From contig CASGCS010000019.1 of the NCBI GenBank assembly GCA_949300025.1, positions 1 through 64,000 of the forward strand: 64,000 bases of DNA. The letters run 5' to 3'. The notes beneath the pieces are model-generated. The model was not told where the DNA came from. It was given only the letters and a program-made list of their open reading frames with translations, and searched no databases. Positions 43,321-51,556 of the stretch are shown here, piece by piece. The stretch's first letter is position 1. Every line of letters starts with the position of its first letter. A program made the position numbers and the translations under genes. Source of the DNA: an uncultured bacterium (lineage in GTDB: Bacteria; Bacteroidota; Bacteroidia; Bacteroidales; UBA932).

Positions 43321-43986
43321 GTGGCCGGACATATAGCCATAGTGGCAGACGGGGCTTTCCCGACACATCCTCACCCGTTGAAGGTGCTTCGCAATGCAGA
43401 CAAGATTATCTGTTGCGACAATGCCGTACTCAAACTCGAACGGCACTGCGGGCTGCACTGCGACTTGATAGCAGGCGACATGGACAGCATGAGTCCTGAA
43501 AATCAGATTAAGTACAAAGAGATTATCCACAAGGAGAGCGAACAGGAACACAACGACATGACAAAGGCGTTCCGTCTCGCGATGACTTTAAAACCTGAAA
43601 AAATTTCCATTCTTGGAGCGACAGGCCTGCGTGAAGACCACACTTTAGGCAATATCTCGCTTGTTGCCGAATATGCCAAGGTATTCAGAAACATAGAGAT
43701 GATTACAGATTACGGCATATTTTTCCCTCTTCTCGACAGTTCTGCCATAAAATGCAGAAAGGGAGAGCAGATTTCTATTTTTGCTTTTGACCAGACTTTG
43801 CGGATAAAATCTGCCGGGCTTAAATACCCTACCGACAATGTCGTTTTCGACTTGTGGTGGAAAGCCACTCTGAACGAGGCTCTGGAAGAAGATGTGCATC
43901 TGGAGTTCAGCCATCCCGCACGGGTGATTGTCTTCAGAAACTATCAGATTAAAAGTCCTCGTCCCGGCACCGGAGCAGCGCGGTAG
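43321..43986 (+). CDS. Thiamine pyrophosphokinase
   Basis: The 221-residue protein (from GTG 43321) transfers pyrophosphate from ATP to thiamine to make thiamine pyrophosphate. It contains IVADGAFP, DKIICCDNAV and the acidic metal/thiamine motif GDMDS. A second domain (about 135-221) matches the family's thiamine-binding beta sandwich. I prefer GTG at 43321, one base after the fmt stop. An alternative TTG at 43279 would add 14 residues from within fmt. No TPP riboswitch is visible upstream. The 3' end leads into the repeat region at 44.0 kb, without an evident T-tract terminator. Confidence 0.9.
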   Translation: MAGHIAIVADGAFPTHPHPLKVLRNADKIICCDNAVLKLERHCGLHCDLIAGDMDSMSPENQIKYKEIIHKESEQEHNDMTKAFRLAMTLKPEKISILGATGLREDHTLGNISLVAEYAKVFRNIEMITDYGIFFPLLDSSAIKCRKGEQISIFAFDQTLRIKSAGLKYPTDNVVFDLWWKATLNEALEEDVHLEFSHPARVIVFRNYQIKSPRPGTGAAR

Positions 43987-44031
43987 TCTGCCGCAGCAGA
44001 AAGACTCTCCAGCAATCTATTGTAATAAGTG
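43987..44031 (+). other. Short spacer before the repeat array
   Basis: These 45 nt follow the thiamine pyrophosphokinase stop and precede the first repeat copy. They contain a GCGG...CCGC inverted pair straddling the stop but no T tract. I see no gene here. Confidence 0.5.
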
Positions 44032-44154
44032 AAGTGCAAGGCCGTCAAGGCTCAGAGCAAAGGAGCACACCGCCAATCACACCTGCGCACCGGTATAGCA
44101 TTATGGCGAGTAAAATACAAGGCATTGAAGTTCGGGACTAAGGAGCGTATTTTA
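44032..44154. repeat. Repeat copy 1 (123-bp direct repeat)
   Basis: Copy 1 of a 123-bp unit begins AAGTGCAAGGCCGTCAAGGC. It reappears 155 nt later (44187-44309) with about seven mismatches in 123 (roughly 94% identical by eye). It contains the arm GGTATAGCATTATGGCG at 44092-44108. An apparent short open reading frame runs across it, but it has no start and no recognisable product. Confidence 0.9.
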
Positions 44155-44187
44155 TCCGATACCTCCGTGAGGCATTATAACGGATAA
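44152..44187. repeat. Spacer hairpin between the two repeat copies
   Basis: TTATCCG (44152-44158) pairs with CGGATAA (44181-44187), and an inner CCTC-CGT-GAGG hairpin is at 44162-44172. This is a stable structure in the spacer, which replaces the TGTAC-TTTA-GTACA hairpin that follows copy 2. Confidence 0.65.
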
Positions 44188-44309
44188 AGTGCAAGGCCGT
44201 CAAGGCTCAGAGCGAAGCAGCACACCGCCAATCACACCTGCGCACCGGTATAGCATTATGGCGAGCAAAATACAAGGCATTGAAGTTCAGGACGAAGGAG
44301 TGTACTTTA
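44187..44309. repeat. Repeat copy 2 (123-bp direct repeat)
   Basis: Copy 2 differs from copy 1 at about seven bases and is followed by unique sequence from 44310. It holds the left arm of a fold-back element (44247-44269), GGTATAGCATTATGGCG and GCAAA separated by one A. This arm pairs with the right arm at 44349-44370. Confidence 0.9.
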
Positions 44310-44370
44310 GTACATGACTGAGTTCCGATACTGAAAATAACGCAGTAGTTTGCCGCCAAAATGTTATACC
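44247..44370. repeat. Fold-back element with about 22-bp inverted arms
   Basis: Left arm GGTATAGCATTATGGCG (44247-44263), a one-base bulge and GCAAA (44265-44269) pair with TTTGC plus CGCCAAAATGTTATACC (44349-44370). There is one mismatch and one G-U pair. The 79-nt centre holds TGTAC-TTTA-GTACA (44301-44314) and a TTCAG/CTGAA pair. The right arm covers the stop and last codon of the nupC-like gene. The shape resembles a MITE- or REP-like element, which is inference. Confidence 0.7.
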
Positions 44371-45869
44371 AGGAACATCCCCATAATAGCCGCCGACATC
44401 AACGCCACCAGCGAAGCACCCAGCAAAGCCCTGAAACCGTACTCCGAAAGGATATAGCGTTTTTTAGGAGCAAGCCCGCCGATACCTCCTATCTGGATTC
44501 CTACGGATGCGAAGTTGGCAAAACCGCAAAGGATATAGGTTGCCATGATAACGGATTTTGCGGAAGCGAATGCCCCGGTCTGGATCATGGTTGCAAGACT
44601 TTGGTATCCCACAAATTCTGTAAGAATAAGTTTTTCTCCAAGAAGACGTCCGACAAGGGGAAGGTCTGCACTGTCTATGCCGGTAAGCCAGATAACCGGG
44701 TAGAATATGTATGAAAGTAAAAATTCAAGGGAGATATTTGAATAGCGGCCGTCGGTAGCCTCTGCTATGACATTGTCAAGACCGGTAATATCCCCGATTT
44801 TTCCGAAGATAAAGTTGAATCCTGCTATGAGGGCATAAAAGACCAGAAGCATTGCACCTACGTTGGCTGCAAGTTTAAGGCCGTCTGTAGTTCCGTTGGA
44901 AATGGCATCCAGAACATTCTTTCCTATCTTTTCCGATGAAACCTCAACGGAATTGTCAACCTCCTCGGTCTGCGGTTTTATAACCTTTGAGATTGCAATA
45001 GCTCCGGGAGCAGCCATTACAGAGGCGGAAAGAAGGTGTTTTGCAAATTCTATCTCCATAAGCTTGTCGCCTCCGCCCAGCATCCCGATATATGCCGCAA
45101 GCACGCCTCCGGCCATGGTAGCCATTCCGGCCGTCATGACAAGCATAAGTTCGGAACGGGTCATCTGGGGGATATAGGCCTTTACCATGAGAGGTGCCTC
45201 TGTCTGTCCCAGAAATATGTTGCCTGCGCAGGAAAGGGATTCGGCGCCGGAAAGACGCATGAGCTTTGTAAGGCACCATCCCATTGCATAAACCACTTTC
45301 TGCAAAATGCCGAGATAGAAAAAGAGGCTTGTAAGTGCAGAAAAGAAGATGATTGTAGGCAATATCTGCAATACGAATATGTAGCCGAATTTATCCATAT
45401 CCATAAGGCTTCCGAAAAGGAAATTGCTGCCGGCCTTTGTCCAGTCCAGCACCGCCACGAAACATTTTCCCAAAAACTCGAAAACGACCTGAACCGCCGG
45501 AAACATCAATACGGAGACTCCTATTATGAATTGAAGCGCAAGAGCCTTGAAGACTGTTCCCCACTGCACTTTTCTACGGTCCGTACTGAACAGCCACGCT
45601 ATAAAAATTATGACAGCCATCCCCACCAGGCCTCTGAGAATGGAGACAATGTTGAATTCAAAATGTTTTTCACTCAGAATTGCCTTATACGGATTCTCTG
45701 CCGGTACGCCTGTTGCTGCGTCCGCCACTGCGCTCTCTACCTGCAAGAGAGCCGCGCTGTCCGCTGTGGCCCCTACAGCCTCTGCCTGAGTCTGCACGGT
45801 GTCTGGTCCGGCGGCAAAAAGGGCACCCGATATAAAGAGTGCCAACAGTGTCACTAAAAAACGGTTCAT
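44364..45869 (-). CDS. Concentrative nucleoside transporter (NupC/CNT family)
   Basis: The 501-residue protein is a CNT-family transporter for nucleosides, with about eight or more TM helices and the family's core signatures, such as GQTEAPLMVKAYIPQMTRSE, then GMATMAGGVLAAYIGMLGGG and the DAISNGTTDGLKLAANVGAM region. Import is probably Na+- or H+-coupled. Unusually for NupC, it starts with a signal-peptide-like segment (about 1-20, MNRFLVTLLALFISGALFAA) and a roughly 40-residue Ala/Val/Asp-rich stretch before the first TM helix. Such N-termini occur in Bacteroidota CNT proteins. The gene ends in the repeat element. No neighbouring nucleoside catabolism gene is seen. Confidence 0.92.
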   Translation of the reverse strand: MNRFLVTLLALFISGALFAAGPDTVQTQAEAVGATADSAALLQVESAVADAATGVPAENPYKAILSEKHFEFNIVSILRGLVGMAVIIFIAWLFSTDRRKVQWGTVFKALALQFIIGVSVLMFPAVQVVFEFLGKCFVAVLDWTKAGSNFLFGSLMDMDKFGYIFVLQILPTIIFFSALTSLFFYLGILQKVVYAMGWCLTKLMRLSGAESLSCAGNIFLGQTEAPLMVKAYIPQMTRSELMLVMTAGMATMAGGVLAAYIGMLGGGDKLMEIEFAKHLLSASVMAAPGAIAISKVIKPQTEEVDNSVEVSSEKIGKNVLDAISNGTTDGLKLAANVGAMLLVFYALIAGFNFIFGKIGDITGLDNVIAEATDGRYSNISLEFLLSYIFYPVIWLTGIDSADLPLVGRLLGEKLILTEFVGYQSLATMIQTGAFASAKSVIMATYILCGFANFASVGIQIGGIGGLAPKKRYILSEYGFRALLGASLVALMSAAIMGMFLV

Positions 45870-45870
45870 A

Positions 45871-46437
45871 TTAATTTCTTTCTATATCTTTCTCTTTTTT
45901 AAGTTCTTCTATTCGTCTTTTTATAACCTCCGCCCGCTCGTACTCTTCATCCCTTACGGCCTGCGACAGTGCATCTTCCATCCTCCTTATGATAGCATCG
46001 GTCTGGATTGTCTCCTTGGGGCTGTTCTCCATTGCAACCGAATACTGCTCCATCAACGGCTCGTCTATATATATCGGGGCGCCAAAAAGTTTTGCCATGA
46101 TTATGCCGTCTATGAAATCGGCATCGGTCTTAGACTCCCTCTCCCCGTCGAAAAGCAGAAGCCTGGAATAGAAGCGACCGTACTCTTCATTCCTGACAAT
46201 CTCTATCTCCAGCAGTTCCACTCCGTAACGCTCCAGTATGTTTTTCACTGTAACATGAAGCGGAATCTGCTCCTTTTCCCCATTCTTGAACACGGTAAGC
46301 ACAGAATGCATTTGGGGAGGAGTGAGACTGACAGACAAACACCTGTCCATCTTTTCCTTATAAAGAAAAAAAAGGAATTTCCCTCCCTCTTCCGAAGATG
46401 CGGTAAATGCCCCTATATCCAATCTTATCCGTTTCAT
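45871..46437 (-). CDS. Bifunctional nuclease family protein with UVR motif (DUF151)
   Basis: Starting at ATG 46437 (MKRIRLDIGAF) gives 188 residues; longer in-frame starts lie upstream of the promoter and overlap tgt. It has the DUF151 bifunctional DNase/RNase domain (about 1-130), with the SKTDADFIDGIIMAKLFGAPIY block that carries acidic residues. A C-terminal UVR motif follows (EEYERAEVIKRRIEELKKE). It may act in DNA repair or wound-like responses by family annotation only. Its stop is one base from the nupC-like start codon. The -7 box at 46443-46450 sits only 6 nt before the start codon, so the mRNA may be leaderless. Confidence 0.88.
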   Translation of the reverse strand: MKRIRLDIGAFTASSEEGGKFLFFLYKEKMDRCLSVSLTPPQMHSVLTVFKNGEKEQIPLHVTVKNILERYGVELLEIEIVRNEEYGRFYSRLLLFDGERESKTDADFIDGIIMAKLFGAPIYIDEPLMEQYSVAMENSPKETIQTDAIIRRMEDALSQAVRDEEYERAEVIKRRIEELKKEKDIERN

Positions 46438-46442
46438 CCACG

Positions 46443-46450
46443 CAAAGATA
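46443..46450 (-). promoter_or_regulatory. -7 element for the bifunctional nuclease gene
   Basis: The minus strand reads TATCTTTGCGT, a full match. The start codon at 46437 follows after 5 nt, implying a leaderless transcript if this box is used. Confidence 0.55.
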
Positions 46451-46463
46451 AAGTAATTTTTAC

Positions 46464-46471
46464 TATTTTTG
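46464..46471 (+). promoter_or_regulatory. tgt -7 element
   Basis: TATTTTTG fits TAnnTTTG and lies 20 nt before ATG 46492, divergent from the nuclease gene promoter. This location is the reason a longer in-frame extension of tgt back to 45799 is rejected. Confidence 0.5.
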
Positions 46472-46491
46472 CCCGCAAGCATAGAGAAACT

Positions 46492-47622
46492 ATGATTTTC
46501 GAAAAAATTGCCCAAGACAGCAACTCTTCCGCCAGGTGTGGCCTGCTCCACACCGACCACGGCACCATACAAACCCCTATTTTCATGCCGGTTGGCACTG
46601 TCGGCTCCGTTAAAGGAGTATATCACAGAGATTTAGCTGAGGACATCAAAGCCCAGATAATTTTGGGCAACACATATCATCTCTACCTGCGTCCGGGATT
46701 GGACATTCTGCAACGCGCCGGCGGGCTGCACAGATTCATTTCGTGGGAGAGGCCTATCCTTACAGACAGCGGAGGATTCCAGGTCTTCTCGCTTGCCGAG
46801 AACAGGAAACTCACAGACGAAGGCTGTACGTTCCGCTCGCACATAGACGGCTCAAAACATCTTTTTACACCTGAAAACAATGTAGACACCCAAAGAATAA
46901 TAGGTGCAGACATAATAATGGCTCTTGATGAGTGCACTCCCGGAGATGCAGACCGCAAATATGCGCTCAAATCGCTGGAACTCACAAAAAAATGGCTTGA
47001 GAGAGGGTATCGCCGCTTTAAGGAGAGCGAGCCTCTTTACGGATACAGCCAGTCCTATTTCCCCATAGTGCAGGGGTGCGTCTATCCCGATTTGAGGAAA
47101 ATGGCTGCAGAACATGCCGCCGCCTTCGATGCAGACGGATATGCGATAGGAGGGCTTTCTGTCGGCGAGCCTACTGAAAAGATGTATGAGATGCTTGAAG
47201 TGGTAGACCCGCTTCTGCCAAAAGAGAAGCCCCGCTATCTTATGGGAGTGGGGACTCCGGCAAACATTTTGGAGGGGATTGCCCGCGGGGTCGACATGTT
47301 CGACTGCGTAATGCCTACGCGGAACGGACGCAACGGCATGCTGTTCACATGGAAAGGGATGATTAACATAAAGAACAGAAAGTGGGCCGACGATTTCTCT
47401 CCCATAGACCCGGAAGGCACATCGTTTGTAGACAAGAGATACAGCAAAGCCTACCTGCGGCACCAGTTCGTGGCGGGAGAAATGCTGGCCGCACAGATTG
47501 CAAGCGAACACAACCTCGCCTTTTATCTGGAGCTGGTAAGGCAGGCGCGCGCCCACATAGAGGCAGGAGACTTTTCGGCATGGAAGGAAAAAGCCGTAAA
47601 GAATCTGGAAACCAAACTGTAA
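46492..47622 (+). CDS. tgt: tRNA-guanine transglycosylase lacking the zinc cysteines
   Basis: The 376-residue protein exchanges anticodon guanine for preQ1 on the way to queuosine. The catalytic D92 (TDSGGFQVFS) and D271 (FDCVMPTRNGRNG) are present, so the active site looks intact. The usual bacterial zinc site CxCxxC plus His is not: the expected cysteine positions are G309, S311 and D314 (PEGTSFVDKRY), while the following His (H340, SEHNLAF) remains. I believe this pattern occurs in other Bacteroidota, so it may be lineage-wide. The start is ATG 46492. The lptG gene follows 7 nt after the stop, and queG, also in the queuosine pathway, lies 2 kb downstream. Confidence 0.95.
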   Translation: MIFEKIAQDSNSSARCGLLHTDHGTIQTPIFMPVGTVGSVKGVYHRDLAEDIKAQIILGNTYHLYLRPGLDILQRAGGLHRFISWERPILTDSGGFQVFSLAENRKLTDEGCTFRSHIDGSKHLFTPENNVDTQRIIGADIIMALDECTPGDADRKYALKSLELTKKWLERGYRRFKESEPLYGYSQSYFPIVQGCVYPDLRKMAAEHAAAFDADGYAIGGLSVGEPTEKMYEMLEVVDPLLPKEKPRYLMGVGTPANILEGIARGVDMFDCVMPTRNGRNGMLFTWKGMINIKNRKWADDFSPIDPEGTSFVDKRYSKAYLRHQFVAGEMLAAQIASEHNLAFYLELVRQARAHIEAGDFSAWKEKAVKNLETKL

Positions 47623-47629
47623 AGAGAGA

Positions 47630-48724
47630 ATGGACTATAACTTCAAGATAACGATACTCGACAGATACATCATCAGAAAGTTCATAGGGACTTTCTTCTT
47701 TGCCCTGCTGCTGATTATCGTTATCGTCATCATATTCGACATAAGCGAGCACATAGACGACTTTGTAGACAACCATGCCCCCCTGAAGGAGATTGCACTC
47801 AACTACTATGGCAACTTCATTCCAAAGTTCGTGAACATGTTCAGCCCAATGTTCGTATTCATAACGGTAATTTTCTTTACCTCCAAACTTGCGGCCAACA
47901 GCGAAATCGTAGCTATCCTTGCAGGCGGAATAAGTTTCAAGCGCCTCATGTACCCCTATTTTATATCGGCAACCGTAATCGCGCTTTTCAGCCTTGTGCT
48001 CAACCTTTTCCTGATACCGCCCGCGAACAAGGGCAGACAGGAGTTCCAGTCGAAATACATTAAAACCAAATTCGAAAATACCAACCGCGACATGCATTAC
48101 CAGATGTCGCCGGGAAACTTCCTGTATGTAGAGTCATTCAGCGTCTGGAACAAGACAGCCTACCGCTTTACGCTGGAAACGATTGAAGAGCACAGACTGG
48201 TATCTAAACTGAGCGCGGAAAGCGCAGCCTGGGATTCTACCAAAAACTGCTGGACGCTGCGCAATTACCACCTTCGCAAATATGTGAACAACAAAGAGTA
48301 TCTTACAAGCGGAAAGACGCTCGACACGTCCATAGTCATAACGGCAGAAGACTTCATGCGCAAGAAAAACGTGGTGGAGGAGTTGAATTTCTTTAAACTC
48401 AACGATCTTATAGAGACCCAGAAAATGCGTGGAGACAAAATGGTCATGTACGCCCAGATAGAAAAGCACACCCGCTTCGCAATGCCTTTTTCAGCCTTTA
48501 TCCTGACGCTGATAGGTGTCTCGCTTTCATCAAAGAAGCGGCGGGGAGGCATCGGCATGAACATAGGAGTCGGCATTGCGTTGAGTTTCTCGTATATTCT
48601 CTTCATGCGGTTCAGTCAGATGTTTGTCTATACGGGAGCTCTGCCGCCTGCAATCGCCCTGTGGATTCCGAATATACTGTACGCATTCATAGGGGCCTTC
48701 CTTTACCGCATCGCTCCCAAATAG
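47630..48724 (+). CDS. LPS export permease, LptF/LptG family (second copy)
   Basis: The 364-residue protein is a YjgP/YjgQ permease closer in length to E. coli LptG. TM helices at the N-terminus (about 15-125, with FIGTFFFALLLIIVIVIIFD) and at the C-terminus (about 280-360) flank a periplasmic domain. With the longer permease at 40907 it would complete the LptBFG transporter that moves LPS from the inner membrane. It starts 7 nt after tgt. Its 3' end is convergent with the epimerase-like gene across a 14-nt gap and no clear terminator. Confidence 0.92.
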   Translation: MDYNFKITILDRYIIRKFIGTFFFALLLIIVIVIIFDISEHIDDFVDNHAPLKEIALNYYGNFIPKFVNMFSPMFVFITVIFFTSKLAANSEIVAILAGGISFKRLMYPYFISATVIALFSLVLNLFLIPPANKGRQEFQSKYIKTKFENTNRDMHYQMSPGNFLYVESFSVWNKTAYRFTLETIEEHRLVSKLSAESAAWDSTKNCWTLRNYHLRKYVNNKEYLTSGKTLDTSIVITAEDFMRKKNVVEELNFFKLNDLIETQKMRGDKMVMYAQIEKHTRFAMPFSAFILTLIGVSLSSKKRRGGIGMNIGVGIALSFSYILFMRFSQMFVYTGALPPAIALWIPNILYAFIGAFLYRIAPK

Positions 48725-48738
48725 GCGTTAGACCGCCA

Positions 48739-49701
48739 TTAGAATTCTCCGCGCCGCAGTTTTTCACGACAGGCGCGTATCATGTCATCCACCATTTCAT
48801 GCATTCCCCATTTGGGATTCCAGCCCCACTCCTTGCGGGCACAGGAATCATCGAGACAATCGGGCCACGAGGCTGAAATCTGGTCTTTTACCGGATCTAT
48901 GCTGTATGTTGCCGAAAACTCCGGGATACGTTTCTGAATCTGCGTAAAAAGTTGTTTCGGCGTAAAGCTCATCGCCGTTATGTTAAAACTGTTCCTGTGT
49001 ATGAGCCTTGAAGGGTCTGCCTCCATCACCTGAATCATGGCTTCGAGTGCATCAGGCATATATAGCATGTCCATATAGCGGTTTTCCGGAACTTCACATG
49101 TATATTTTCCATATTTTACCGCATGGTAGAATACCTCCACGGCATAGTCTGTCGTTCCGCCGCCGGGCATTGCCCCGTTGGATATTATTCCGGGAAATCT
49201 CACACTGCGGGTATCAACCCCGAAACGGGTATGATAGTAATCGCTCAGCAGTTCACCGGATACCTTGCATACTCCATACATTGTATTGGGACGCATTACG
49301 GTATCCTGCGGGGTCTTGTAGTGGGGAGTACTCTCTCCGAACGCCCCTATGGAACTCGGGGTAAAAAGGGCGCAGCCATACTCCTTTGCAATATTGAGCG
49401 AATTGAGAAGCGCACCCATATTGATTTTCCATGCCAACTGCGGGTCCTTCTCACCGGTTGCCGAAAGCAGCGCCGCCAGATTGTAAATCGCATCAATCCT
49501 GCAACGCCTTACGGTATCTGCATATTCCGCCTCGTTCAGCGCATCCAGGGTCATTGCTATTGCCGTCCGCGAAAGCCTGTCGACAACAGATGGTTTCAAA
49601 TCGGCGGCTATTACGTTGTCATATCCGTAATGTTTCTGAAGAAAAGGGACAAGTTCCGTTCCTATTTGACCGCCTGCCCCGACAACCAATATGCGTTTCA
49701 T
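48739..49701 (-). CDS. SDR-type L-threonine 3-dehydrogenase (NAD-dependent epimerase family)
   Basis: The 320-residue protein is an extended SDR enzyme. It has the Rossmann motif VVGAGGQIGTE (about 6-16), T114/S116/S117 (TPSSIGAFGE), and the catalytic Y142-x3-K146 (YGVCK). It is closest to the SDR-type threonine dehydrogenases that oxidise threonine to 2-amino-3-ketobutyrate; the alternative is a UDP-sugar epimerase. It lacks the zinc sites of MDR-type Tdh. A -7 box within a dyad lies at 49740-49747. No kbl partner gene is adjacent. Confidence 0.85.
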   Translation of the reverse strand: MKRILVVGAGGQIGTELVPFLQKHYGYDNVIAADLKPSVVDRLSRTAIAMTLDALNEAEYADTVRRCRIDAIYNLAALLSATGEKDPQLAWKINMGALLNSLNIAKEYGCALFTPSSIGAFGESTPHYKTPQDTVMRPNTMYGVCKVSGELLSDYYHTRFGVDTRSVRFPGIISNGAMPGGGTTDYAVEVFYHAVKYGKYTCEVPENRYMDMLYMPDALEAMIQVMEADPSRLIHRNSFNITAMSFTPKQLFTQIQKRIPEFSATYSIDPVKDQISASWPDCLDDSCARKEWGWNPKWGMHEMVDDMIRACREKLRRGEF

Positions 49702-49733
49702 GCTGCAATCTGTTAAATTCCCGGTTAGAGATA

Positions 49734-49751
49734 TTCTTACAAAAATAAGAA
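49734..49751. promoter_or_regulatory. Divergent-promoter dyad with the threonine dehydrogenase -7 box
   Basis: TTCTTA (49734-49739) and TAAGAA (49746-49751) form a 6-bp inverted repeat. On the minus strand the -7 match TATTTTTG (plus 49740-49747) fills the loop and touches the arm. It lies 9 nt from the queG -7 box, so it is placed to affect both divergent promoters. Confidence 0.4.
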
Positions 49752-49759
49752 TTCTTTGC

Positions 49760-49767
49760 TACTTTTG
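49760..49767 (+). promoter_or_regulatory. queG -7 element
   Basis: TACTTTTG matches TAnnTTTG, 12 nt before ATG 49780. The short distance supports 49780 as start and rejects upstream in-frame codons at 49756, which would lie in the promoter. The -33 position has TCTT rather than TTTG. Confidence 0.5.
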
Positions 49768-49779
49768 TACAGTTTGACA

Positions 49780-50643
49780 ATGAATGAAGCCCACTTATAT
49801 AAAAAGATAAAAGAACTTGCACAGAGCCTCGGGTTCGTTGCGGCAGGAGCGGCCGAAGCCGGCCCTGTAGAAGAAGAGTTCATCCGGTACAAAGAGGCCA
49901 TGGAATCCGGATGTTTTGCAGAGATGGAATACCTTAAACGCAACTGCCATGTAAGGAAAGACCCCCGTGAACTTCTTGAGGGTGCAAGAAGCATTCTTGT
50001 TTTTCTGGCTCCGTACGGAGACTGCGCCATGGCGCCTGAAAGAGATATAGAATTCCGGGGCGGTGTTGTAGAGCGTTACAAAGTGGCACAATATGCACTT
50101 GGCGAGGATTACCATAAGGTGATAAAGGAAAAACTGACGGTAATTCTCAATTATATGAAAAGTCAGATTCCGACAGCCAGGGGAAGGGTCTTTACCGACA
50201 CCGCCCCCCTTCTCGAGAGATTCTGGGGAGCCAGGGCGGGACTGGGTTTCATAGGAAAAAACAACTTTCTGATAAGCAGAGAGGCCGGCATAAGAAACTT
50301 CATAGGAATTATTGTAACAGATGTGGAGTTTGCAGCGGAATCCTGCTCTGCATACGGCAAAAAATTTTGCGGAGAGTGCAGGCGCTGCATCGACAGCTGC
50401 CCCGCAGGAGCGCTTTCACCGTACAGGCTGGACGCGGCAAAATGCATCTCATATCTTACGATTGAAAAAAAGGGAAGCAACATAGAACTTAACAGAAGCA
50501 TGGCAAAGGAGAGAGACGGCTGGATCTTCGGTTGCGATGCCTGCATGAACGCCTGCCCGTGGAACAGCCGCAACAGGGAGGGGTGGAACGAGTTCAAACC
50601 GCAACGGGAAACAATACCGGCCGCACTTTTACGGAGGAGATAA
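49780..50643 (+). CDS. queG: Epoxyqueuosine reductase
   Basis: The 287-residue protein catalyses the last step of queuosine synthesis, reducing epoxyqueuosine in tRNA with a cobalamin cofactor. It has the putative catalytic D140 (FTDTAPLLER), a first [4Fe-4S] motif C197/C200/C203 with C207 (CGECRRCIDSC), and a second with C252/C255/C259 (GCDACMNACPWN) plus C222. It lacks the C-terminal HEAT-like region of longer QueG proteins, as in the short form. The gene sits with tgt in this window, so both late queuosine enzymes are present. It ends one base before the GSCFA gene start. Confidence 0.94.
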   Translation: MNEAHLYKKIKELAQSLGFVAAGAAEAGPVEEEFIRYKEAMESGCFAEMEYLKRNCHVRKDPRELLEGARSILVFLAPYGDCAMAPERDIEFRGGVVERYKVAQYALGEDYHKVIKEKLTVILNYMKSQIPTARGRVFTDTAPLLERFWGARAGLGFIGKNNFLISREAGIRNFIGIIVTDVEFAAESCSAYGKKFCGECRRCIDSCPAGALSPYRLDAAKCISYLTIEKKGSNIELNRSMAKERDGWIFGCDACMNACPWNSRNREGWNEFKPQRETIPAALLRRR

Positions 50644-50644
50644 A

Positions 50645-51556
50645 ATGGAACTGATTACAAAGGTGGCCATTACCGGCCCTACAAAGAGGCTTACCTTCAA
50701 AAACAAAATTCTGATGGCAGGCTCATGCTTTGCCGACGAAGTGGGCAGCCTTTTGAAAATACACGGATTCAATGCCTGTATAAACCCTTTTGGAACGCTC
50801 TACAACCCGGTCTCTGTCATAAGTTCGCTGGAGAGACTCTCAAGCGGAGCGCCTTTCACGCCTGAAGAGGTAATCTGTACAGGTCCGCGCAATGCTGCCG
50901 TTCCGCTCTACTGTTCATTCCGCCATCACAGCCGTTTCGCCCGCACAGAGGCCCGGGAATTTCTGGACAATGCAAACGAAAGGCTCAAGGAAGCATCACA
51001 GTTTTTCAAGGAGGCCGACACCATAATCATAACCTTGGGCACGGCCTGGATCTTCCGCCATCTGGCAACAGACATTATCGTCTCAAACTGCCACAAGATA
51101 GAGCCTAAGGAGTTCCGTCGCGAATTCCTGCAGCCGGAGGAGATATTCCGGCTCTTGGAAAACTTCATTACAAAATACCCCGACAAAGAATTTATTTTCA
51201 CCGTAAGCCCTATCCGTCACCTTAAGGATGGAGCGCATGGCAACAGCATAAGCAAGGCTGCTCTGCTGCTCTCTGTCGACAGGCTGCAACGGCAGGAGTC
51301 TGGAAATGTCTGCTACTTTCCCGCATACGAAATTCTGCTTGACGAACTGAGAGACTACCGTTTTTATGCAGAAGACATGGTGCACCCCTCGCAACAGGCT
51401 GTAAAATATATTTTCGAAAGGTTCACTGAAAGTTTTATTGCCCCCTCTGAATATGAACAGATGCATCTCAACCTCAAAAAATACAAACAGGCGGCACATG
51501 TCCCGCTTTCTGCAGGAAGCAGTGCAGACAAAAAAAATGCCGGCAACCTGTTCTGA
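50645..51556 (+). CDS. GSCFA-domain protein
   Basis: The 303-residue protein carries the family's eponymous GSCFADE (G26-S27-C28-F29-A30) and later conserved blocks (NPFGTLYNPVSV, ITLGTAWIF, and FTVSPIRHLKDGAHGNSISK). The fold resembles SGNH-type esterases, with S27 as the probable nucleophile; D358-like residues near MVHPSQQA fit a catalytic His-type motif. Substrate unknown, and it lacks a signal peptide. It starts 1 nt after queG. Its last codons (KKNAGNLF) overlap the terminator of the convergent alpha operon. Confidence 0.87.
   Translation: MELITKVAITGPTKRLTFKNKILMAGSCFADEVGSLLKIHGFNACINPFGTLYNPVSVISSLERLSSGAPFTPEEVICTGPRNAAVPLYCSFRHHSRFARTEAREFLDNANERLKEASQFFKEADTIIITLGTAWIFRHLATDIIVSNCHKIEPKEFRREFLQPEEIFRLLENFITKYPDKEFIFTVSPIRHLKDGAHGNSISKAALLLSVDRLQRQESGNVCYFPAYEILLDELRDYRFYAEDMVHPSQQAVKYIFERFTESFIAPSEYEQMHLNLKKYKQAAHVPLSAGSSADKKNAGNLF

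Noticed and set aside
44032..44180. A short open reading frame across the repeat (KCKAVKAQSKGAHRQSHLRT...).
   Set aside because: It has no start codon in good context, no recognised similarity, and it is duplicated with a change in the reading end. The structure argues for a non-coding element.
45799..46491. A longer tgt reading frame reaching back to 45799 and giving a 607-residue fusion.
   Set aside because: The extension runs antisense through the nuclease gene and the tgt promoter. The family start MIFEKIAQ is at 46492.
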